Of a stretch of DNA of 55,720 nucleotides, positions 24,959 through 31,441 are shown in pieces; positions within the stretch are counted from its first letter, which is position 1, and each line of letters starts with the position of its first letter. The notes under the pieces are model-generated. The model did not search any database, had not been told where the DNA came from, and saw only the letters and a list, made by a program, of their open reading frames with translations. The position numbers and the translations under genes were made by a program. Source of the stretch: Methylococcaceae bacterium UBA975 (GTDB lineage Bacteria > Pseudomonadota > Gammaproteobacteria > Methylococcales > Cycloclasticaceae); NCBI GenBank assembly GCA_002292375.1, contig DBBV01000002.1:1-55720 (forward strand), written 5' to 3'.

Positions 24959-25786
24959 ATGTTAGCGTTACCTCGTCTACTGAACGACACCAAGAACCCC
25001 CTGATTATGGGGGTTCTTAATATTACCCCAGACTCTTTTTCTGACGGCGGTCGTTATAGTAACCCTGAAGACGCGGTTGATCAGGCCCTTCGCATGGTGT
25101 CTGAGGGGGCTTCTATCATTGATATTGGGGGCGAGTCGACACGCCCAGGTGCCAAGCCAGTTTCACTTGATCAGGAGTTGAGTCGGGTCATTCCTGTGAT
25201 TGAAGCAATTCGTAAAAGATCAAACGCGGTGTTATCTATTGACACCAGTAAACCCCAGGTAATGGCTCAAGCCATCGCTGCAGGGGCCAATATTATTAAT
25301 GATGTGTATGCTTTAAGACAGCCCGGAGCCATTGAAATGGCTGCCTTGCTACAGGTGCCCGTCTGTTTGATGCATATGCAATCAAAACCTCAGACAATGC
25401 AAATCAAGCCTGATTATGACAATGTGATAGACGAGGTGAAAGCCTTTTTTGATGAGCGAATTAATGCCTGTGTATCTCAGGGTATTAAGCGTGATAATAT
25501 TATTTTAGATCCGGGTTTTGGTTTTGGTAAAAACCTACAACACAATTTAACCTTATTGTCGCGGTTAAACGAATTTTCAAGCTACAAGCTGCCAATTTTG
25601 GCCGGTTTATCGCGCAAATCTATGTTGGGTGCTTTATTAGACAAAGACGTGGGCGACAGAGCGGCAGCGAGTGTTACAGCCGCACTACTAGCAGTAATAA
25701 AAGGCGCATGGATTGTACGCGTCCATGACGTGGCTGAAACGGCCGAGGCGTTAACTATTTATCAGGCTGTTAAAAACGCAACATGA
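24959..25786 (+). CDS. folP: Dihydropteroate synthase
   Basis: Joins p-aminobenzoate to dihydropterin pyrophosphate in folate synthesis; the sulfonamide target. 275 residues from ATG 24959, four bases after the ftsH stop; the longer frame overlaps ftsH. Motifs are IMGVLNITPDSFSDGGRY, IDIGGESTRPGAKPV, LSIDTSKPQV, IINDVYALR, ILDPGFGFGKN, LPILAGLSRKSMLG and the C-terminal IVRVHDVAE. ftsH-folP-glmM is the standard gammaproteobacterial order. Confidence 0.96.
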   Translation: MLALPRLLNDTKNPLIMGVLNITPDSFSDGGRYSNPEDAVDQALRMVSEGASIIDIGGESTRPGAKPVSLDQELSRVIPVIEAIRKRSNAVLSIDTSKPQVMAQAIAAGANIINDVYALRQPGAIEMAALLQVPVCLMHMQSKPQTMQIKPDYDNVIDEVKAFFDERINACVSQGIKRDNIILDPGFGFGKNLQHNLTLLSRLNEFSSYKLPILAGLSRKSMLGALLDKDVGDRAAASVTAALLAVIKGAWIVRVHDVAETAEALTIYQAVKNAT

Positions 25787-25793
25787 GAAAAAA

Positions 25794-27134
25794 ATGACAA
25801 AAAAATACTTTGGAACAGATGGTATAAGAGGGGAAGTTGGCAAAGGTGCAATAACGCCAGAATTTATGTTGAAGCTCGGTTGGGCGGCAGGTAAGGTATT
25901 TGCTGAACAAGGCCGATGCAAGATTGTCATCGGCAAGGATACCCGTAAATCAGGTTATATGTTTGAGTCTGCCCTTGAAGCGGGCCTAGTTGCCGCTGGC
26001 GCAGACGTTCAATTAATCGGGCCAATGCCAACGCCTGGTATTGCTTATTTGATCCGAACACTACGTGCTAATGCCGGTATTGTTATCAGCGCATCGCATA
26101 ATCCACATTATGACAATGGCATCAAGTTTTTTTCCAGTGAAGGTAAAAAGTTACCCGATGAAATTGAATACGCCATTGAACAAAAATTAGCTGAACCGCT
26201 TGTCGTGGTTGATTCATCCAAGCTGGGTAAAGCAAGTCGAATAGACGATGCTGCAGTACGCTACATTGAGTTCTGTAAGAGTTCTATCCCGCCCATGATG
26301 GAATTATCCGGTATGACGATGGTCGTTGATTGTGCGCATGGCGCTACCTATCATATTGCCCCGTTCGTTTTTGAAGAGCTTGGCGCTACAGTGATTAAAA
26401 TTGGCGCAGAACCCAACGGTATAAATATTAATCACAATTGTGGCGCTACTCAGCCTAAGGCCTTGCAAGAGGCTGTGTTATTGCATCAAGCGGATTTTGG
26501 TGTGGCTTTAGATGGTGATGGCGACCGTTTGATTATGGTTGATCACTTAGGCGAAGTACTCGATGGTGATGAAATTATGTATATCATTGCAAAAACCCGT
26601 TTAGATAAAGGTTATCTGGGCGGTTCAGTCGTGGGAACGCAAATGACAAATTTAGGCGTAGAACACGCCTTAAATAGGCTGGATATTAACTTATTACGTT
26701 CAGCTGTCGGTGATCGGCATGTGATTCAATTGATGAATGAATCTGGGGCAATCCTTGGTGGTGAAGGTTCAGGGCATATCATTTGTGCCGATAGAACAAC
26801 GACGGGAGACGGTATAATAGCAGCGCTACAAGTATTGGAAGCAATGTTACGTCAATCTGCATCCTTACACGAACTAAAAAAAGACATTCAAAAATACCCA
26901 CAATGCATGATCAATGTCAGCCTTAATGGCAGTGGTCGTTTTATCTTAACCGATGACATTAAAAAAGCCGTAGAATTGATTGAAGCCAAGTTGGCTGGAG
27001 CGGGTAGGGTGTTGTTAAGACCGTCAGGTACTGAGCCACTGGTTAGGGTTATGGTTGAAGGCGAAGATTTAGATTTGGTTGAGTCCTTAGCATTAGAATT
27101 AAGTAAAACGGTTGAACAACTACTTCAGCATTAA
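25794..27134 (+). CDS. glmM: Phosphoglucosamine mutase
   Basis: Converts glucosamine-6-P to glucosamine-1-P for UDP-GlcNAc and cell-wall synthesis. 446 residues. The N-terminal block is KKYFGTDGIRGEVGKGAITP; the phosphoserine loop is VISASHNPHYDNGIKFF; the Mg site is DFGVALDGDGDRLIMVD; the sugar loop is GGEGSGHIICAD; the phosphate-binding loop is RVLLRPSGTEPLVRVMVEG. The ATG lies 7 bp after the folP stop. Confidence 0.97.
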   Translation: MTKKYFGTDGIRGEVGKGAITPEFMLKLGWAAGKVFAEQGRCKIVIGKDTRKSGYMFESALEAGLVAAGADVQLIGPMPTPGIAYLIRTLRANAGIVISASHNPHYDNGIKFFSSEGKKLPDEIEYAIEQKLAEPLVVVDSSKLGKASRIDDAAVRYIEFCKSSIPPMMELSGMTMVVDCAHGATYHIAPFVFEELGATVIKIGAEPNGININHNCGATQPKALQEAVLLHQADFGVALDGDGDRLIMVDHLGEVLDGDEIMYIIAKTRLDKGYLGGSVVGTQMTNLGVEHALNRLDINLLRSAVGDRHVIQLMNESGAILGGEGSGHIICADRTTTGDGIIAALQVLEAMLRQSASLHELKKDIQKYPQCMINVSLNGSGRFILTDDIKKAVELIEAKLAGAGRVLLRPSGTEPLVRVMVEGEDLDLVESLALELSKTVEQLLQH

Positions 27135-27215
27135 TTAACCCCCTTTAATTGGATTAACATTGATTTATTCCTTAATACTCGCTAACCTTGCTCGTTTTTT
27201 AGTGTGAGAACCATA

Positions 27216-27962
27216 ATGCGCCAAGCACTCGTTATTGGAAATTGGAAAATGAATGGTTCACTTCAGCAAAGCAGTGAACTATTACATACAATAGACAGTG
27301 CTATTAATGATAAAATCAGCGCCGAGATCGGTGTCTGTGTTCCATTCGTTTATATTGACTTGGCAAGACGGGTGCTTGGGTCTTCAAAATTAAAAACTGG
27401 TGCACAAACGTTGTCAGAGTTTAAGTCAGGGGCCTATACCGGTGAGGTGTCGGCAGACATGTTGACCGAGTTTGATTGTCACTGGGTGTTAGTGGGGCAT
27501 TCTGAAAGACGCCAGTTATTTAGTGAAAAGAACGCGGCGCTGGTTTTAAAAGTCATCGCGGCACAAAAGGCCGGTTTAACGCCGGTTTATTGTGTTGGAG
27601 AGACCGAAGCCGAATATAAGGCAGGCGATAGATTTAAAGTGATAGACGGGCAATTGCAAGGTCTATTAACCAACAAAGAGGTCGACTTAAAAATGTTGGT
27701 GCTAGCGTATGAGCCCGTATGGGCCATCGGTACGGGTATGACGGCATCACCTGAGGATGCACAAGAAGTTCACGCGTTTATACGTGAATTAATAAAAAAT
27801 AAAGCCGAATCAACAGCTGATAAAATCAGAATTTTGTACGGTGGAAGTGTTAATGCAAATAATGCAGCGTCATTGTTTGTACAGCAAGATATTGACGGTG
27901 GTTTGATCGGCGGTGCATCATTAGATGCCAAGGCTTTTATTTCAATTTGCCAAAAGGCATAA
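27216..27962 (+). CDS. tpiA: Triosephosphate isomerase
   Basis: Interconverts DHAP and glyceraldehyde-3-phosphate. 248 residues from ATG 27216 (MRQALVIGNWKMNGS), a standard TIM start; the GTG at 27204 only adds MRTI. Catalytic Lys is in GNWKMNG, His in WVLVGHSERRQLF, Glu in VLAYEPVWAIGTG; loop 6 is PVWAIGTG and the phosphate loop is ILYGGSVNANNA. It is followed at 12 bp by secG. Confidence 0.96.
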   Translation: MRQALVIGNWKMNGSLQQSSELLHTIDSAINDKISAEIGVCVPFVYIDLARRVLGSSKLKTGAQTLSEFKSGAYTGEVSADMLTEFDCHWVLVGHSERRQLFSEKNAALVLKVIAAQKAGLTPVYCVGETEAEYKAGDRFKVIDGQLQGLLTNKEVDLKMLVLAYEPVWAIGTGMTASPEDAQEVHAFIRELIKNKAESTADKIRILYGGSVNANNAASLFVQQDIDGGLIGGASLDAKAFISICQKA

Positions 27963-27974
27963 AAGGATATATTT

Positions 27975-28376
27975 ATGAGTTTGTTTGCTATTGTTTTATC
28001 GGTTCACGTTTTAGTAGCAGTGCTAATGGTGGGCTTAATTTTAATTCAACACGGTAAAGGTGCGGATGCAGGTGCAGCTTTTGGTAGCGGTGCGTCTGGT
28101 ACAGTATTTGGCTCAAAAGGATCGGGTTCGTTTTTAACACGTTCAACAGCGATCTTGGCGACTGCATTTTTTATTACCAGTTTGACCTTGGCGTATATAG
28201 GCGGTAATAGAGCAGCCCCTGACGACCTAGTTGATCGGCTGTCCAATAGCCAAAAACCCCTTACAGTAGACTCAAATCCTGCCGATTTAATTAACAGCTT
28301 AGCGGCACCGTCAAAAAATCAAGCAGCATCTGAGGCTAAAGGAATGGTTCCCAGCGACATTCCTGTCCCCGAATAA
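27975..28376 (+). CDS. secG: Preprotein translocase subunit SecG
   Basis: Small SecYEG subunit that assists SecA cycling. 133 residues with two membrane helices: IVLSVHVLVAVLMVGLILIQ and ILATAFFITSLTLAYIG, separated by the conserved cytoplasmic loop HGKGADAGAAFGSGASGTVF. The tail after residue 85 is polar and poorly conserved. AAGGA lies upstream of the ATG. It is followed 8 bp later by tRNA-Leu, with which it is presumably co-transcribed. Confidence 0.95.
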   Translation: MSLFAIVLSVHVLVAVLMVGLILIQHGKGADAGAAFGSGASGTVFGSKGSGSFLTRSTAILATAFFITSLTLAYIGGNRAAPDDLVDRLSNSQKPLTVDSNPADLINSLAAPSKNQAASEAKGMVPSDIPVPE

Positions 28377-28384
28377 AACTAAAA

Positions 28385-28471
28385 GCCGAGGTGGTGGAAT
28401 TGGTAGACACGCTATCTTGAGGGGGTAGTGTCCTTATGGACGTGCGGGTTCAAGTCCCGCTCTCGGCACCA
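28385..28471 (+). tRNA. tRNA-Leu (anticodon GAG)
   Basis: 87-base class II tRNA. The acceptor stem is GCCGAGG with CTCGGC, and CCA is encoded (28469-28471). The anticodon arm is CTATC-TTGAGGG-GGTAG, giving anticodon GAG, which reads CUC and CUU. A long variable arm TGTCCTTATGGACG is present, and the T-arm is GGGTTCAAGTCCC. It is placed directly after secG, as in many proteobacteria. Confidence 0.95.
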
Positions 28472-28496
28472 ATCAAAAAAACGATAAACTTAATTG

Positions 28497-28808
28497 ATGA
28501 TTAATCAATATTTACTATTTTTGCTTTTTATTTTGGCCTTTTTGACGGCCAATCTTCCTTGGTTAAGCGATAAGCTTTTTTGTTTTATAACAATAGCTAA
28601 AAAAACAGCTTGGATGCGTTGGTTCGAATGGCTGGCTTGGTATTTAGTTGCTCTTGCCGTGGGCCTATCGTTTGAATCCAAATCCATGGGAACCTTAAGC
28701 GCCCAAGATTGGGAATTTTACGTGGTAACCTTGTGCCTGTTTGTTGTTTTTGCCTTACCGGGTTTTATTTATTGTTACGATTTAAAAAATTTATTAAAAA
28801 AAACTTAG
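28497..28808 (+). CDS. DUF2818 membrane protein
   Basis: 103-residue protein with three hydrophobic segments: YLLFLLFILAFLTANLPWL, WFEWLAWYLVALAVGLSF, and FYVVTLCLFVVFALPGFIYC. The order ANLPWL...W.FYVVT.CLF...PGF.Y matches the DUF2818 family as I recall it. In Betaproteobacteria this family usually sits at the end of the nuo (complex I) operon. Here it follows tRNA-Leu directly, with no nuo genes. ATG 28497 is preferred over the TTG just before it. The function is unknown; a quinone-oxidoreductase accessory role is only a guess from neighbourhood. Confidence 0.75.
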   Translation: MINQYLLFLLFILAFLTANLPWLSDKLFCFITIAKKTAWMRWFEWLAWYLVALAVGLSFESKSMGTLSAQDWEFYVVTLCLFVVFALPGFIYCYDLKNLLKKT

Positions 28809-28939
28809 CAAAACGTGCGGTATTGCAAACTGGATTATAAAATCTACTAGTACAGATGAACGGTTAGGGCTTTAAAGCTGCTAAAGTTTCGGTGAATTTA
28901 AGTTATACTATCGCCTTTAAAATTTTAGGAGATCGTTAA

Positions 28940-29917
28940 ATGAAAGCACCTGTTCATGTTGCCGTTACTGGCGCCGCTGGCCAAATTTCGTATTCACTTT
29001 TGTTCCGTATTGCCTCAGGTGATTTTTTAGGCGCTGATCAGCCTATTTGTTTGCATCTATTAGAAATCACACCAGCCCTTGGTGCACTCGAAGGCGTTGT
29101 GATGGAACTGAATGATTGCGCCTTTCCTTTACTGCAAAGCGTTGAAATTTCTGATGATGCGGAAGTTGCGTTTAAGGATATCGATTTTGCTTTCTTAGTC
29201 GGCGCTCGCCCTCGTGGTCCTGGCATGGAGCGTAAAGATTTATTAGAAGCTAACGCGGCCATCTTCTCGGTACAAGGTAAGGCACTTAATGCCGTTGCCA
29301 AACGCAGCGTGCGTGTGTTGGTTGTCGGTAACCCTGCAAACACCAACGCGCTAATTGCAATGAATAACGCGCCCGATTTAGATCCACGATGCTTTACCGC
29401 AATGACCCGTTTAGACCACAATCGTGCGATGAGCCAATTGGCTGAAAAAACGAGCACACACAGTACCGATATTCAAAAAGTTACGATTTGGGGTAATCAC
29501 TCAGCGACACAATACCCTGATCTTCATAATACGTTAATCAATGGCCAGCCTGCACTTTCAATGGTTGATGCAGCGTGGTACGCCGACGAGTATATTCCAG
29601 CGGTACAACAACGTGGCGCAGCGATTATTAAAGCACGTGGGCTATCAAGTGCGGCATCTGCGGCTAGTTCAGCTTTAGACCATATGCGCACTTGGGTGCA
29701 AGGCACACCAGCAGGTGACTGGGTGAGTATGGGCATCCCAAGTGATGGAAGCTACGGTATTGAAAAAGGGCTTATTTATTCCTTTCCAGTGACCGTTGAA
29801 AATGGCGATTACTCCATTGTTCAAGGTCTAGAAATAAATGACTTTAGTCGTGAAAGAATGACGGCGACAGAAAATGAATTGAAAGAAGAAAAAGATGGTG
29901 TAAAGCACCTGTTCTAA
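28940..29917 (+). CDS. mdh: Malate dehydrogenase (MDH type 2)
   Basis: NAD-dependent oxidation of malate to oxaloacetate. 325 residues. The nucleotide motif is VAVTGAAGQISYSLLFRIA; the mobile loop carrying the substrate arginines is GARPRGPGMERKDLL; VVGNPANTNALIAM and MTRLDHNRAMSQLA follow; the catalytic His is in IWGNHSATQYPD. This is the cytosolic-type MDH2 subfamily used by beta- and many marine gammaproteobacteria, not the E. coli type. TTAGGAG lies upstream; a TATACT at 28904-28909 is a possible -10. It is closed by a strong terminator. Confidence 0.97.
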   Translation: MKAPVHVAVTGAAGQISYSLLFRIASGDFLGADQPICLHLLEITPALGALEGVVMELNDCAFPLLQSVEISDDAEVAFKDIDFAFLVGARPRGPGMERKDLLEANAAIFSVQGKALNAVAKRSVRVLVVGNPANTNALIAMNNAPDLDPRCFTAMTRLDHNRAMSQLAEKTSTHSTDIQKVTIWGNHSATQYPDLHNTLINGQPALSMVDAAWYADEYIPAVQQRGAAIIKARGLSSAASAASSALDHMRTWVQGTPAGDWVSMGIPSDGSYGIEKGLIYSFPVTVENGDYSIVQGLEINDFSRERMTATENELKEEKDGVKHLF

Positions 29918-29935
29918 ACTTTTCTTAGTATATAA

Positions 29936-29965
29936 AAAGCCATGCATTTGCATGGCTTTTTTTTT
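29936..29965 (+). terminator. Rho-independent terminator of mdh
   Basis: AAAGCCATGC (29936-29945) and GCATGGCTTT (29950-29959) form a 10-bp stem with an ATTT loop, followed by nine T residues in total. It is 18 bp after the mdh stop. The A-run on the left arm would also allow function on the other strand. Confidence 0.93.
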
Positions 29966-30005
29966 GCGTGGTATAAGTGTCTTTAGAATAAAGGGGGAAT
30001 TGTGA

Positions 30006-30818
30006 ATGCTTGAAATGACACAGGCGAGTATCTTAGGCGCGTCATCAGTGCAGGCGACAAACGAACGCGGTGAAACCGTTGAGGTGACCTTAGTTGAAGA
30101 AAGGGCGCTGACTATTTTTATTGATAGACAAGAAATAGTTACCTTGATGACGATGGGTTCTTACCCTGAATTATTGGTATTAGGTTACCTGAAAAACCAA
30201 GATTTCTTTCAAGACATTGAGGAAATTAAAGCACTACAAGTTGATTGGCAAACCGAGGCGGTAGCCGTGGTGTCTTCAAACCCAAATAAAGTTATCGAGC
30301 AATTAAAATTAAGTCGAACGATTACCTCGGGTTGTGGCCAGGGCACGATGTTCGGAAAGGTGTTGGATAAGCTAAAGCAGGAAAAAGTCGGCACTGCCAC
30401 CGTCAAACAATCGACGCTTTATTTTTTACTGCACTATTTATCACAACATAACGATGTGTACAAGAAAGCCGGCGCGGTACACGGCTGTGCGTTATGTAAG
30501 GGTAAAGAGGTGCTTTTTTTTGTGGAAGACGTGGGTAGGCATAACGCTGTTGATACGATCGCAGGCCATATGTGGTTACACGGCATAGCGGGTGATGGCT
30601 GTGTTTTTTATACAACGGGTCGTTTAACCTCCGAAATGGTGATTAAAGTGGCGCAAATGGGTGTTCCCACCTTATTGTCCCGCTCAGGAGCGACTAAAAT
30701 GGGCGTCGATATGGCGGTGCAGTCGGGTGTTACCTTAATATCCCGGGCTAAGGGACGGCATTTCCAGGTTTTAAATGGGCTTGCCAACGTCGAATTAGAC
30801 GATACGGGTGATGTTTGA
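30006..30818 (+). CDS. fdhD: Formate dehydrogenase accessory sulfurtransferase FdhD
   Basis: Transfers sulfur from IscS to the Mo-bisMGD cofactor before it enters formate dehydrogenase. 270 residues. The family core is RTITSGCGQGTMFGKV (Cys110), with KAGAVHGCALCKGKEVLFFV, then EDVGRHNAVDTIAGHMWLHG and TTGRLTSEMVIKVAQMGVPT. The active-site loop reads C-G-Q-G, so the second Cys of the E. coli CxxC is missing; a separate Cys161-x2-Cys164 occurs in HGCALC. GGGGGA precedes the ATG by 7 bases. It converges on mobA with a 24-bp overlap and shares its target with the neighbouring fdh genes. Confidence 0.92.
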   Translation: MLEMTQASILGASSVQATNERGETVEVTLVEERALTIFIDRQEIVTLMTMGSYPELLVLGYLKNQDFFQDIEEIKALQVDWQTEAVAVVSSNPNKVIEQLKLSRTITSGCGQGTMFGKVLDKLKQEKVGTATVKQSTLYFLLHYLSQHNDVYKKAGAVHGCALCKGKEVLFFVEDVGRHNAVDTIAGHMWLHGIAGDGCVFYTTGRLTSEMVIKVAQMGVPTLLSRSGATKMGVDMAVQSGVTLISRAKGRHFQVLNGLANVELDDTGDV

Positions 30819-31439
30819 CGGATCAAATTTAATCAGTTGCTGCGCTTGCATTAAATCGTCTTGGCAATTGATATTGAAAAAGGGGTCGATTGTAGCCCCA
30901 TCGAATGGCACAGCGGCCAAATCATAACGTGCAGTCCATTGGTCTATTTTACGCAAACCTTGATCAGTTAATGCCGTGCGTAAGTCATTGGCTAAACGAA
31001 CGTCCCATAAACCATTAACGGGTTGTGCGCGGCCTTGTGAATAGGCGCAGGCCAGATTAGCCTGAGCGTCCTTAGTCGATAAAAATAAGCGATCAACTAA
31101 ATCTAATGGTAGAAAGGGTGTGTCCACGGCAACGGATGCAAGCCATCTGTTCGTTGGTTGATGTTGCAGACTCCACTCCATGGCCGCTAAGATGCCCGCC
31201 AAAGGGCCTAGAAAGCCATTTAAGCTGTCTTCAATAACATTAAGGCCGTAATGAAGGTAACGCTCATCTTGTTCGTTGCTGTTGATTAGTACGGTGCTGC
31301 ACTGGGGTAAAAAGCGGTCAATCACATGTTTGATTAGCGGTTTGCCACCCAGTTCAATAAACGCTTTGTTCTGATGCTCCATGCGTCTCGCTAAACCGCC
31401 AGCTAAAATAACACCGATAACCTCGTTTGATGTCTGCAT
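30795..31439 (-). CDS. mobA: Molybdenum cofactor guanylyltransferase MobA
   Basis: Attaches GMP to Mo-molybdopterin to make the MGD cofactor required by formate dehydrogenase. 214 residues. The GTP site is VIGVILAGGLARRMEHQNKA with IELGGKPLIKHVIDRF; ASVAVDTPFLPLDLVDRLF holds the conserved Asp; QPVNGLWDVRL and FFNINCQDDLMQAQQL are C-terminal family motifs. It starts 2 bp after the fdhA stop, so it is the third gene of fdhB-fdhA-mobA, and its end overlaps convergent fdhD. Cofactor synthesis, sulfuration and the enzyme are thus encoded together. Confidence 0.94.
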   Translation of the reverse strand: MQTSNEVIGVILAGGLARRMEHQNKAFIELGGKPLIKHVIDRFLPQCSTVLINSNEQDERYLHYGLNVIEDSLNGFLGPLAGILAAMEWSLQHQPTNRWLASVAVDTPFLPLDLVDRLFLSTKDAQANLACAYSQGRAQPVNGLWDVRLANDLRTALTDQGLRKIDQWTARYDLAAVPFDGATIDPFFNINCQDDLMQAQQLIKFDPSNITRIV

Positions 31440-31441
31440 AG

